From: Rhodopirellula sp.
GTDB lineage: Bacteria; Planctomycetota; Planctomycetia; Pirellulales; Pirellulaceae
Direction: 5' to 3'
Assembly (NCBI GenBank): GCA_002690925.1
Contig: NZGD01000237.1
Location: 89,837-153,836 of the forward strand
Length of the DNA: 64,000 bases
The notes beneath the pieces were generated by a model. That model did not search any database. It was not told the origin of the DNA and saw only the letters and a list, made by a program, of their open reading frames with translations. Position numbers and translations under genes: made by a program. Of this stretch, positions 45,102-54,900 are shown piece after piece; the first letter of the stretch is position 1, and each line of letters opens with the position of its first letter.

Positions 45102-46862
45102 ATGAAACGACAGTGGCGAATCATTCCACACGATGCTGATCGTGTTGAGAGCCTGATGAAGTCCGGAAAACTGCCTGCAGTGGTAGCACAACTTTTGGTA
45201 AGTCGAGGTATCTATACTGCCGAGGATGCTTCGCGTTTTCTTGCTACCAAGCTAATGGGTTTGAGAGATCCTCAGGAATTGCCAGGAATTCCTGAAGCCA
45301 CATCGATTCTTGTCGAAGCGATTGAAAACAAGACACCCATCGTCATCTATGGTGACTATGACTGTGATGGGATGACAGGGACCGCCATTCTGGTCAATGG
45401 TCTGCGGCTCTTTAATGCTGATGTCAGCTACCATGTTCCGAATCGTCTTGAAGACGGTTACGGCTTGAACGAGGATGCGATTCGTAAACTGGCCGATCGC
45501 GGCAAGAAGTTGATTGTTTCGGTCGATTGCGGAATCACTAGTATTTCCCATGCTGAGTTGTGCAAGGAGTTGGGTATCAAGTTGGTGATCACTGATCACC
45601 ATACCATTGGTGAGCAATTACCTGATGCCGATGCCATTGTGCACCCGCGTTTGCCTGGCACTGCCTACCCGTTTGGCGAACTTTGCGGCGCGGGGGTTGC
45701 GTTTAAGCTCGCTTGGTCGCTGTGCCAGTCGATTTGTGGAGCAAAGAAAGTAACGGAACGAATGCGTCGTTATCTCATGCAGTCATTGTCCTTGACAGCA
45801 ATCGGAACGGTCGCGGACGTTGTGCCTTTGTTGGATGAAAACCGAATTCTGGTTGAGCATGGCATTCGCATGTTGCGAGCGGAGCCATTACCCGGCCTGA
45901 CAGAATTGATGAAGGTTACCAAACTGGATCAGGTTGAGAGTCTTAATACTGAGAGCATTGGTTTCAATATTGCTCCGAGGTTGAATGCTGCCGGACGGCT
46001 TGGGCAAGCCCAATTGGCGGTGGAATTGATGACCATTTCACCGGGCGAGCGAGCGACGCAGTTAGCAGAATATATACATCAACTCAACACGACGCGGGAC
46101 AGTCTGCAACGGAGTGTTTATTTGGCGGCCGACAAACAGGCCAAGTCAGAGTTCGAGCCGGAGAGTGATCCTGCGTTGGTTCTTGCTGGTGTTGGCTGGC
46201 ATCAAGGCGTCATCGGTGTCGTTGCAGGGCGTTTGGCTGATAAATATGCCAAGCCCGTTTTTGTGATATCGTTGGACGCAGCAGGCAAAGCGGAGGCTGT
46301 TGGTTCAGGTCGTGTCGGTGGAACGAACATCAACCTTTATGAAGCGCTCTGTGAATGTGATCACCGCTTAGTTCGGTTTGGCGGACACAAGGCTGCAGCT
46401 GGTTTGACGATCAGTGAACGCGAGATCGAGTCTTTCCGCGGTGACTTCAACGAGGCAGTTGCCAAGCAATGGAACGACAAAGAAATTGTACCTGAGATTG
46501 TGATCGATGCTGAGGCAACATTGGGGCAATTGAATCTTGAAGTGCTCAAGCAGATGGATATGCTTGCCCCATTTGGTGCGGCTAATCCAAGACCTGTTCT
46601 CTATTGCAGGAATGTGGAGCTCGATGAACCCGCACGCAAGATGGGTGGGGGTGATCGACATCTTACGGTCAACCTCCGCCAAGGAAAGAAGGTGATCCGT
46701 GGTGTGGCTTTTGGTGCTGGTGATTGGTGCGATGAGATCAATGCGACTGAAGGTCCAATTGAAATTGCCTACCGGCCAGTCGTGAATGATTTTCGCGGAT
46801 TTCGAAAAGTCGAAATACATCTCGTTGACTGGCGGCCAGCGACAGCAGTTGCCGCTGTTTGA
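45102..46862 (+). CDS. recJ: single-stranded-DNA exonuclease RecJ
   Basis: A 586-residue DHH-family 5'-3' exonuclease acting in recombination and mismatch/base-excision repair. The ATG at 45102 (MKRQWRIIPHDAD) is the expected RecJ start; upstream codons only add low-complexity repeat-derived residues. The DHH phosphoesterase motifs are GDYDCDGMTG (about 84-93) and the DHHT core at 165-168. DHHA1 follows with GVGWHQGVIGVVAGRLA and GSGRVGGTNINL, together with GGHKAAAGLTI. The C-terminal OB fold is typical. No strong ribosome site is visible before the ATG. It is a monocistronic gene between rpmG and the broken msrA. Confidence 0.93.
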   Translation: MKRQWRIIPHDADRVESLMKSGKLPAVVAQLLVSRGIYTAEDASRFLATKLMGLRDPQELPGIPEATSILVEAIENKTPIVIYGDYDCDGMTGTAILVNGLRLFNADVSYHVPNRLEDGYGLNEDAIRKLADRGKKLIVSVDCGITSISHAELCKELGIKLVITDHHTIGEQLPDADAIVHPRLPGTAYPFGELCGAGVAFKLAWSLCQSICGAKKVTERMRRYLMQSLSLTAIGTVADVVPLLDENRILVEHGIRMLRAEPLPGLTELMKVTKLDQVESLNTESIGFNIAPRLNAAGRLGQAQLAVELMTISPGERATQLAEYIHQLNTTRDSLQRSVYLAADKQAKSEFEPESDPALVLAGVGWHQGVIGVVAGRLADKYAKPVFVISLDAAGKAEAVGSGRVGGTNINLYEALCECDHRLVRFGGHKAAAGLTISEREIESFRGDFNEAVAKQWNDKEIVPEIVIDAEATLGQLNLEVLKQMDMLAPFGAANPRPVLYCRNVELDEPARKMGGGDRHLTVNLRQGKKVIRGVAFGAGDWCDEINATEGPIEIAYRPVVNDFRGFRKVEIHLVDWRPATAVAAV

Positions 46863-46992
46863 CTCTTGAACTGCCGCGGGAATGATCGCTGTGAGAACGT
46901 CATTTCTTTGACGATGAGCTGACTTGGCCGTTACGGTAGTTGGTCAGGGTTGTTGTTTAACAGCTCGAAATGATCTCACTGGAGACTAGCCG

Positions 46993-47663
46993 ATGGCGCA
47001 GTCGATCTTTCGATTTGGAACTCCCATGTTGATGGTTCTGTGCGCTCTTTGGATGCTCACTGAGTTCCCCAGCAAATCACCTGCTGAGCAAACTACTGAG
47101 ACAAGCATTCAAGCCGGAGGTGCTGCTCAGACGGCTGTAGCTAACCACCAATTGGCTACTTTTGCAGGAGGATGTTTCTGGTGCATGGAGCCAGTGTTTG
47201 ACAAGGTTGACGGCGTGATATCCACCACACGGGCGGGCGTGCAGGAAACCCGACTTAGCAGCAGGTTAAGACGGGGAGGACGGGGCATTTAGAATCGCTG
47301 CAGATCCATTTTGATCCTCACCGTGTATCGTTTGATTCGTTGGTATCTCTGTTCTGGCACAACGTTGACCCAATACAGGCGAATGGTCAATTTTGTGATC
47401 AGGGTAATCAGTATCGTTCAGTGATCTTCACCCACAATGAAAAGCAAGAAAAGGTCGCAAAGAATACCCGCAGTCAAGTGAGTGAAAAAATTGGCAAACG
47501 GGTCGATACTCAAATCATGAAAGTAGGCAAGTTCTATCCTGCAGAAGAATATCATCAGGACTACTACAGGAAAAATCCCACCAAGTACAAGTCTTATCGC
47601 GGGACATGTGGCAGGGATTCTCGATTGGATTCCGTTTGGGGTGAGAAAGCAAGACAGCCATGA
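46993..47663 (+). pseudogene. msrA: peptide-methionine sulfoxide reductase A, disrupted
   Basis: The first part encodes a signal-like N-terminus (LMVLCALWMLTEF) and the intact MsrA active site GGCFWCMEPVFDKVDG, so the enzyme would have been exported. At about 47228, frame is lost: the SGY of STTSGYTGG is missing and the reading continues in another frame. That frame also carries a TAG at 47256-47258 where Tyr or Phe is expected before QQV. The rest (TGHLESLQIHFDP, WHNVDPIQANGQ, CDQGNQYRS, EEYHQDYYRKNP) is well-conserved MsrA to its end near 47663. Two independent lesions make a sequencing error unlikely but do not exclude it. Confidence 0.85.
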
Positions 47664-47806
47664 GAAGTTTTTTCGTGGGTTGCGGAGTCAGGTTCACTCG
47701 CATCAGATGTTGGGACCGTACAATCCAGACGTGTCTGTAAGCGACGTTTGGTTGGCTGAAAAAATCAGATATTTTATTTCACCTATTTCCTGTTTGAGAT
47801 TGCCCG

Positions 47807-48541
47807 ATGCCTGAAGCACTTCATACCCGCATAGCCTCACTTGATTGCATCGTTGTTGATGGTGGTACTGACCCAAGCATTGGAGTTGTGATATGCCATG
47901 GGTATGGGGCTTCCTGCGACGACTTGGCTGGGCTGTCCAATGAGTGGATCAGTTTATTAGGAGATCAGGGCGGTAAGTTCCGTTTCGTATTTCCGGACGC
48001 ACCTAATTCACTTGCGGAATTGGGGATGCCGCAAGGGCGCGCTTGGTGGCCCATCAATATGGCTCGCTTGGCAGAGGCTGTGCAGGCAGCTGACTTTGAA
48101 GAATTGCATGAGCATGAACCACCGGGTGTCACAGAAGCGCGTTTAGCATTGTGTGAAACCACTGAGGCTGTCAAAGAACAATTGGGTGGAGATGAAACGC
48201 CATTGGTGCTCGGAGGCTTTTCGCAGGGTGCGATGCTGGCTATGGATACAGCATTGAGGGGAAGTATCGCAGCTCCACAGTTACTCATTCAATTCTCAGG
48301 TACCGTGATCTGTCGTCCTCAGTGGCAGCAAGCAATGGAACGGTTGGCGGGGACCGCAGTCTTTCAATCGCATGGAACAATTGATCCGATTTTACCCTAT
48401 GCCAGCGCAGAAACCCTTAATCGGATGCTGCTGAGTGCGGGTGTTAAAAACCACTTTCATTCATTCCAGGGGCCGCACACGATCGACTTGGAATCGATAA
48501 CGGTGACTGCGGAATTGCTACGAAAGATCGCAGGCTCATGA
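47807..48541 (+). CDS. carboxylesterase/phospholipase, alpha/beta-hydrolase
   Basis: A 244-residue cytoplasmic hydrolase of the carboxylesterase/lysophospholipase (YpfH/Est-like) group. GVVICHGYGASCDD supplies the oxyanion-hole HG; the nucleophile elbow GGFSQGAM carries the predicted serine. Later SHGTIDPILPYAS contains the catalytic Asp, and the GPHTID stretch near the end contains the catalytic His. No signal peptide is present. Substrates of the family include short-chain esters and lysophospholipids. It begins shortly after the msrA remnant and ends convergently with the small membrane-anchored gene. Confidence 0.82.
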   Translation: MPEALHTRIASLDCIVVDGGTDPSIGVVICHGYGASCDDLAGLSNEWISLLGDQGGKFRFVFPDAPNSLAELGMPQGRAWWPINMARLAEAVQAADFEELHEHEPPGVTEARLALCETTEAVKEQLGGDETPLVLGGFSQGAMLAMDTALRGSIAAPQLLIQFSGTVICRPQWQQAMERLAGTAVFQSHGTIDPILPYASAETLNRMLLSAGVKNHFHSFQGPHTIDLESITVTAELLRKIAGS

Positions 48542-48562
48542 TTGACCTTCGTTCGTTGCAAG

Positions 48563-49108
48563 TCAGTCTTCTATGTCAAAGATTGTAAATTCTTCCTTGC
48601 TTTTGCGTTGTCTCAAAAAGGATGTCCGCTTGGTATTCTGATAAGCGAGTGCAGAGGTATTGTAGATCGAAGTGTGATTTCCGATCTGTGCATTGGCTCT
48701 GTCGAGACCCTCGATACAACTGGTCACCAAGTGGGCTCGGCTGAGTTCGTCTTCCGTCTTGATGCTATTGACTAATTCGCGAGTCAGAATAAGAAGTTCG
48801 CGTTCTCTGCAAGCGAATTCACGAATCTGGTCAGCCGACGGTCTGCGAGGATCGATGATGGAGAGCGAGTCTTCAGCGGTTTGACTGACTTCTCTAAGTT
48901 TTTGACGTTCGAAATTCGGATCAAATGACCCGGGAATCGAGTCAGCGAGATGGGTGACGATGACATGTCGATTCGTCAGTTGCCGCTTGAGCTCCCCAAA
49001 TTCGGCAGTGCTACGCAGTGAAAGCTCCTTCAGTTGCTGTGCTCGGTAATACCAGGTACCGAGTAGCCAGAGGCCAACGAGTGCTAAAAAAATGCAAAGA
49101 TACTCCAT
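48563..49108 (-). CDS. membrane-anchored hypothetical protein, LemA-like
   Basis: Starting at the ATG at 49108 the protein has 181 residues; a longer reading to 49144 adds 12 residues before MEYLC. One transmembrane helix (residues about 2-18, YLCIFLALVGLWLLGTWYY) places it in the membrane with a cytoplasmic or extracytoplasmic helical domain. The middle and end are rich in Arg, Glu and Gln with helical periodicity. The C-terminal part (HTSIYNTSALAYQNTKR) resembles the LemA pattern in which Asn-x-Tyr-Asn precedes a second helix, but the match is weak. It converges on the esterase gene. Confidence 0.55.
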   Translation of the reverse strand: MEYLCIFLALVGLWLLGTWYYRAQQLKELSLRSTAEFGELKRQLTNRHVIVTHLADSIPGSFDPNFERQKLREVSQTAEDSLSIIDPRRPSADQIREFACRERELLILTRELVNSIKTEDELSRAHLVTSCIEGLDRANAQIGNHTSIYNTSALAYQNTKRTSFLRQRKSKEEFTIFDIED

Positions 49109-49144
49109 GGAGTCACCATGACCGAAATTGGGTAAGGCAAACAC

Positions 49145-49494
49145 CCAGTCAACTGCCCTTCCGAGTCGTTGTGATTGAGATAAGTTGCCGGTGATCGCCT
49201 CTCCTCAAAATTTCTGCAGTATTGCAGCATGGCAAGCCCCTCTAGAAGATGGTGTTGGAGGATCTCGTTGGATTTTTGGTCCTGTGGTTGGGCTTGGCAG
49301 CCCGGTTTTTCTTCATTTCAAGGACGATGAAGGCTGTGGGGTGAGAGCTGATGAGGTGCTGGGGGGATCTCAAGGTGGCGACATGTCCCTTGTCAGACGA
49401 TTTTCAACGTCTATCCTGCGGGTTGTGGAGCGATATTTACTGCGTTGAAGTTACCACCATTTATGAATCAGCCACTTACCAGCAACGACCACAG
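49145..49494. other. intergenic region, nothing recognised
   Basis: It separates the divergent membrane-anchored and DinB-like genes. Open stretches exist on the plus strand (for example 49185-49448), but they show no family resemblance and no ribosome-binding site, so they are not called. Promoters of both neighbouring genes are probably here. Confidence 0.4.
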
Positions 49495-50076
49495 ATGACT
49501 CGAATTGCCAGCCGACGCCCCGAGAGTACCGAAGTGGGTACTGAGTATCAGCGGGGTTTGATAGATCAATTGGAGGGGCAGTGCGTTCTCAAGGCTCTGG
49601 ACGACCAGTTGTATTGGATCTGTGAGTTGGCAAGTCATCTATGTACGGAGCAAATTGACAAAGTACATGCATCGTATGGCTGGTCGATTCGTCAAGTTTT
49701 TGAGCACTGTGTCGATGCAGAGCGGGTTTTTGGTTACCGCATGTTGAGGATCGCCGCGGGCGACAGTACAGCTTTGCCGGGATGGGATGAAAATGCCTAT
49801 GCTGATCGCAGGTTTGGCTTGGGCAATTTCAGTGGTCTGGTTGCAGAATTCGGTCATCTAAGACAGGCTAACTTGTTGTTGTTACGTCGAATCGTCCCCG
49901 CATCGTGGGATTTGAGCGCCAATGTTGATGGTTTTCGCATTACGGTGCGTGCGATTGCCTGGCTGACGGCCGGACATTTGCATCATCATCTCGGTATTGT
50001 CGAGCAGCGTTGTGGTGTCGCGGTGGCCAGGACTGCTGCTCAGGCGATGATGGACCAACAGGCCATGAAATCCTGA
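49495..50076 (+). CDS. DinB-superfamily protein
   Basis: The ATG at 49495 gives 193 residues; the upstream in-frame stretch is not protein-like. The four-helix DinB/YfiT pattern shows as WSIRQVFEHCVDAERVFGYRML with a first His, and LPGWDENAYADR, typical of the YfiT-like subgroup. AGHLHHHLGIVEQR supplies the further metal His residues. Members are metal-dependent and often transfer thiols such as bacillithiol or mycothiol; others are stress proteins of unknown role. The ergothioneine genes about 7 kb away invite a thiol-related guess, but nothing in the sequence proves it. Confidence 0.75.
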   Translation: MTRIASRRPESTEVGTEYQRGLIDQLEGQCVLKALDDQLYWICELASHLCTEQIDKVHASYGWSIRQVFEHCVDAERVFGYRMLRIAAGDSTALPGWDENAYADRRFGLGNFSGLVAEFGHLRQANLLLLRRIVPASWDLSANVDGFRITVRAIAWLTAGHLHHHLGIVEQRCGVAVARTAAQAMMDQQAMKS

Positions 50077-50114
50077 GAGATCAATTGCCGGCATGAAATG
50101 AATCGCAAAGCAAC

Positions 50115-51683
50115 TTGCGGTATTACCCAGTCTCGAACAGAACAGAAGATTCCGTGTTTGAAGAAAAACTCGATCCGCTTCTTGGATCTTCAGCCGATCC
50201 TGTTGCCGCTGGATGGCAATTGCGACAGTTGGCTGAATCGGTTGAGGGTCAAGGCGCTCTTCTGATCGAGGAGATTGCTGGCCAATCGGATCTCGTTTCA
50301 GCATCGGATCCAGCCATTCTTGGTGGTATTCTCCGCGTAGTACACACCGTTGTTTTGCAAGCTGGTCCCGAAGTGGTGTCCAAGGTGAATCCTGACCATC
50401 TGCAAAAAATTTTGGAAGTGCTACCATCCAAAACGACGAATCGTTTTTTACTGCTTCAACTATTGGCGATGAATCGCAGTGACGAAGCTTTGCGGAAATT
50501 GGTTTTCCTACTGGAAGAGATGCCACCCAAGCAGTGGATGGAAGCAGCACAGGTCTTAAGTCCGCTGATGCAGCATTCAGACTGGTCAATTGATGTTGTC
50601 TATCCGGCATTGCTGGACTCATTGCAGCATGCGTCTTTGGCATCACCGGTATTGGATCTTGCAAATTATCTGTTTCGAACAGGGCGTGCTGAAGCTCATC
50701 CTGCCAGTGATCGTTTGCCGATGCTGAACCATCTGCTGGGCGAGGTAAGTGGTCGATTAAGTTTGTTTGAAGAGAATCCGCGAGCATTCGGTAATGATGT
50801 TGAAACAGTTCAAGTGACGTTAGGTGAAGCGGTCGCCTTGGCTGTATCTCTTTGTGATACTGTAGGTTTGATTGGTGATGAAACATCCATTGGGAAATTG
50901 AATCAGACGATTGGTTTGCGACATCGTAGAGTTCAATGTGAGGCAGCAGGCGCACTTGCCAAGTTAGGTGATGATGATGGAAAGAAACGACTGCTGGCAT
51001 TGACCGAGGAACCTGCGGCTCGACTGCGGGCGATCCACTACGCGGATGAAATTGGGATCGGAGATCAGGTCAAAGACGATGATCGTGGTGACAAAGCAAC
51101 TGCTGAAGCCGAGATGGCATTGTGGTTGACTCAGCCACAGCAGATGGGAGTTCCACCCACTTCTGTGGAAGTCATTGAGCAGCGGCGACTGCTATGGCCC
51201 AGCTACAACGATCCGGTTGATGTTTACCTTGTGCGGTTTGAATACAGCATGGGGGAGCGTACTTACAGCAATGTTGGGATGACCGGTCCAGTTTGCTTTG
51301 CAATGTCGACAGACGTGGCCAATCTTCCCGTTGATGATATCTACGCAATTTACGCAGGCTGGCATGCCGAGCACGATGAGATCTTTACGGTTGCTGCGGA
51401 CCAATTTAATGATGCTCAGCAACGAGCGATGGAGACCTTCTCCAAACATTTGGAGCAGCTTGGTTACCGTTCCATGAAACCCCTCATGCTGGGAATTTTC
51501 CTGGATGAGCAAGCAGGGCTCTTTAACGCTGTGCGGGAAACGACGGAATGTGTAGTGATCACGGACAACCTTGAAACAATTGATCGTCCTATTTCTGGAC
51601 GCTTAAGGCCGCTTTCTGCCGACGATTTGTTTAACCTGTACAAGGGCAGGAAAATGTTGCGGACCTTTAATTCGCAATCCTGA
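50115..51683 (+). CDS. hypothetical HEAT-repeat-like protein of the FtsK locus
   Basis: Read from TTG at 50115 (522 residues); GTG at 50154 (with AGAAG upstream) is an alternative start. Residues about 20-330 are helical, with HEAT/ARM-like repetition (for example RFLLLQLLAM, RKLVFLLEEM, CEAAGALAKLGDDDGKKRLLAL). The C-terminal 190 residues are mixed alpha/beta (VDVYLVRFEY, VCFAMSTDVANLPVDDIYAIYAG) and may bind a partner. No signal peptide or membrane segment is seen. It lies 24 bases before the WXG-like gene, which suggests it is a cytoplasmic chaperone or scaffold for that locus; this is inference from position. I do not recognise a named family. Confidence 0.65.
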   Translation: MRYYPVSNRTEDSVFEEKLDPLLGSSADPVAAGWQLRQLAESVEGQGALLIEEIAGQSDLVSASDPAILGGILRVVHTVVLQAGPEVVSKVNPDHLQKILEVLPSKTTNRFLLLQLLAMNRSDEALRKLVFLLEEMPPKQWMEAAQVLSPLMQHSDWSIDVVYPALLDSLQHASLASPVLDLANYLFRTGRAEAHPASDRLPMLNHLLGEVSGRLSLFEENPRAFGNDVETVQVTLGEAVALAVSLCDTVGLIGDETSIGKLNQTIGLRHRRVQCEAAGALAKLGDDDGKKRLLALTEEPAARLRAIHYADEIGIGDQVKDDDRGDKATAEAEMALWLTQPQQMGVPPTSVEVIEQRRLLWPSYNDPVDVYLVRFEYSMGERTYSNVGMTGPVCFAMSTDVANLPVDDIYAIYAGWHAEHDEIFTVAADQFNDAQQRAMETFSKHLEQLGYRSMKPLMLGIFLDEQAGLFNAVRETTECVVITDNLETIDRPISGRLRPLSADDLFNLYKGRKMLRTFNSQS

Positions 51684-51707
51684 TATCCCCCAAAAGGGAG
51701 GGCTGTA

Positions 51708-51965
51708 ATGGCATTTCAAATTGGACGCATCGCCGACAGCGAAGGTCGAATTCAACGGGATTTTACGGAATTCGCAAGGCTTTGGGCCAAGGTCCGTGAG
51801 GATTGGCTGGATGATCGCTGTCGCAAGTTTGAGCAGGAACATCTTTCCTCTTTGGGGCCCAGTTTGAGCCGGTTTACTGGGACACTGCACGAATTTTGTG
51901 ATTCGGTCAGGAAAGCCGATATTGAGTTGAAAGACGATGACGTGCAGTCAGACGGGTTAGACTAG
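51708..51965 (+). CDS. small helical WXG100-like protein
   Basis: An 85-residue protein preceded by GGGAGG at 51697-51702, 5 bases before the ATG. The pattern fits a two-helix hairpin: IQRDFTEFARLWAKVREDWLDD then RCRKFEQEHLSSLGPSLSRF and FTGTLHEFCDSVRKADIEL. A Trp-x-x-x-x-x-x-x-Trp spacing and a bulky residue near the turn resemble WXG100-type ESX substrates, but a strict WXG is absent. It has no signal peptide. Its position directly before an EccC-like FtsK ATPase is the strongest argument that it is a secretion substrate or adaptor. An unrelated small helical protein is the alternative. Confidence 0.6.
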   Translation: MAFQIGRIADSEGRIQRDFTEFARLWAKVREDWLDDRCRKFEQEHLSSLGPSLSRFTGTLHEFCDSVRKADIELKDDDVQSDGLD

Positions 51966-51997
51966 AGGAAGCTGCTTCTCTCCTCTTTCCCCCTATC

Positions 51998-54900
51998 GTG
52001 ATCATGAAAGACAATTCTGTCAGTCCGACTGGGCTTCTTGGAACATATCGCCAACGCCAGCTTTTAGATGGGCTATCGAAGCGATTTCAAAGTTGTTCGG
52101 CTAAGCAAATCGATCTGGAAAATTCTCATTTGCAGCAGGAGGCAGAGGAGGAGCAAGGCTACGCGGTCAGCCACGCCGCCACCATGGAACAGTGTCGCGC
52201 CAAGCGTCGTGAAATGCTGTCTATGTGGGATGAAGCAGATGAGGCATTGGCTTGTACTTATGAAGAGGCGGCCATTCGAAATCGTATGGAACTCAGTCGG
52301 CTCGCTCAATTGTTCAAACAAAAAGGAGTCGAGGAGCAATTGGTGATTGAACGAAAGGTACAGTCACGATGCCAAGCGGTTCGGGAACAGTATGAGAATC
52401 GTAAGAACCAACCCGGCCAGCAACAGCGTAAAGAAGTAAAGCAGATTGATGAATCGCTGCTGCCGCTTGCAAAGCAAATTGAAGAAGCAAATTACCTCAC
52501 CATTCGTCGGCTTGACATGCTCCCAGAGATCGAGCCTGATGAGGAGCAATTGAAGAATCTCAGTGAGGTTAAGCCCGATACCATCAAAGCCACTGTTGAA
52601 TCACTGAGCCGGTTGACGAATAAGTGCGAGAAGTTGGTGATCGAACTTCAGTCTGGTGCAGCAGCTAAAATAGTAGACTCATTCTATTTGCCCGCTGGTG
52701 TCGCCGGGTTTCTTGTGATTTGGGCGGTTGCTGCACTGGTGTTGGTTTCCGACACGTTAGAACAATGGCTTTGGGCTGCAGCAGGAATCCTTCCTGCGTT
52801 TGTGCTGGGTTTTGGCACATATCTTGTGTTGCTGTGGCCACTCAAACGCATGACCCGCCGCATTTATCCAAGAGTAGTGCTGCTTGGGCGTTTGGCCGAT
52901 GAGTTCGCAACAGGTGCGCGGGGACTGTCGAAAAAAATTGCCGAAACCGCTTCCGTTGAACTGGTTGAACAACGAGATGCACATCTGGCCGCTGCTGAAC
53001 GTTGGAAAGAGGAGCAACTGGCTGAGATGCAGCAACGACTTGCAGCAGAACAAGATAAACAGCGAGTGATGTTGTCCGAGGCTTTGAAAAGAGTTGATGT
53101 GGAATACGAAGAAAACACAACTCGTGTCGGGAATGAGATGCATGGAAAAGCCGATGTCGTTGCCAATGCCATTTCCCAACAACTAATGGAAGCCGATCAG
53201 GAAATTCAGAAACAGCGTGATGAGCAATCCGCGAAACGCAAGGGAGAGTTGGACCATCTGGTTCATCGGTTGAACGAGGGTGTGAATCGTGGGTTGAAAA
53301 GAATCAAGTCAGCTGATGAAGAGGTGGGAGACAGATTCCCCGCCTGGAGTGAGTTGACTAATGATCATGAAGCTAAAAGTGATGGAATCGATTATTTGCC
53401 GTTGGGCTATTTGAAGGTTGAAGGCAGTTTGCGTCGAATTTTGGAAAAATCGGAAACATCAACGCCAGACAACGCTGAAGGTCATGGAACAGCCAAAGGT
53501 ACAGATGTTAATCTTGCAACTGACGAGCCCTCCAAGCTACTGGATGAAATTCAGATCCCGCCAACCCTGCCAGTTGTGTTGCATCGCCGACTTCATAGCG
53601 GACTCGTGATTGAGTGTTCCGAGGCTCACATGGGCAAAGCCATCGACTTGGCACACCAACTATTGTGGCGACTTTTAACTGCTGCTCCAGCTGGGCGCGC
53701 GAAATTGACCATGATTGATCCCATGGGCAGAGGGCAGCACTTCACCGGTTTCATGGCTTTGGCGGACCATGATCCTGCTCTGGTTGGACATCGAGTGTGG
53801 ACGACAGATGCAAAGATAGAAAGCCGTCTGGGCGAGTTGGCTGACCACATTGAAGATGTTCTGCAATCCAGTCTGCGTGATCGTTTTGAAAGAATCGAGG
53901 ATTACAATCGAGTTGCCGGATCCATGGCAGAACCTTACAGGGCGGTTGCTGCTGTTGGTTTCCCTGAGGCACTCTCGCGGGAAAGTTATCGACATTTGTT
54001 AGCTCTTCTGGAAAGTGGCTTGCGATGTGGCATTTTCACAATCCTGATTTGTGATCGCCATAAGCCTTGGCCGCCGGAAACTCCGTTACCTGACACCGAT
54101 AAGATTCTATCGCTTAGTATCAATGATCAGGGTGAGTGGCATTTGAAGTCCAAGGGCATGGACACCCTGCCGTTTGAACCGATTGCTGCACCCTCGGCTC
54201 AGACACGTGATGAGCTGGTGGACCACGTAGGAAAGTCTGCTGTTGCAGCTGCCAATGTTGAAATACCACTGGAACATGTGCTGGCTGGTTGTGAGCCTGC
54301 TGCTGGCGTGACTGGAACAGGCATCCAAATACCGATCGGCAGCCAGGGCGCCAATCGTTCTTTGTGCATTGATCTTGGAACAGGCGTGCAACAGCATGTC
54401 CTGATTGCTGGTAAGACTGGATCTGGAAAAAGCACGCTATTGCATTCGATCATCATGTCAGGTGCTTACCGTTATCGACCCGACCAGTTGCATTTCTATC
54501 TGCTGGACTTCAAAAAAGGTGTCGAGTTCAAACCGTATGCTGAATACCGCTTGCCACACGCGCGGGTGGTCGGGATTGAAAGTGAACGTGAGTTTGGTCG
54601 CAGTGTTCTTCAGCGGCTTGATGAAGAGTTGCAGCAGCGAGGTGAAAAATTTAGAGCTGCCGGGGTCCAAGATCTCTCGGAATACTTAACGGCGACCGAA
54701 GACGTGATGCCACGGATCATGTTGGTCGTTGATGAATTCCAGGAGCTGTTTGTGCGAGACGATCGTCTTGCTGGTGATTGTACGATGTTGCTGGATCGTC
54801 TAGTCAGACAAGGACGATCTTTCGGCATGCATGTTGTGCTGAGCAGTCAATCACTCGCAGGGGCATATTCTCTTCCCAGGGCAACCTTGGGTCAGATGGC

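Noticed and set aside
49185..49448. 87-residue plus-strand open frame starting at a TTG
   Set aside because: No ribosome site, no recognisable domain, and composition like non-coding sequence between divergent promoters.
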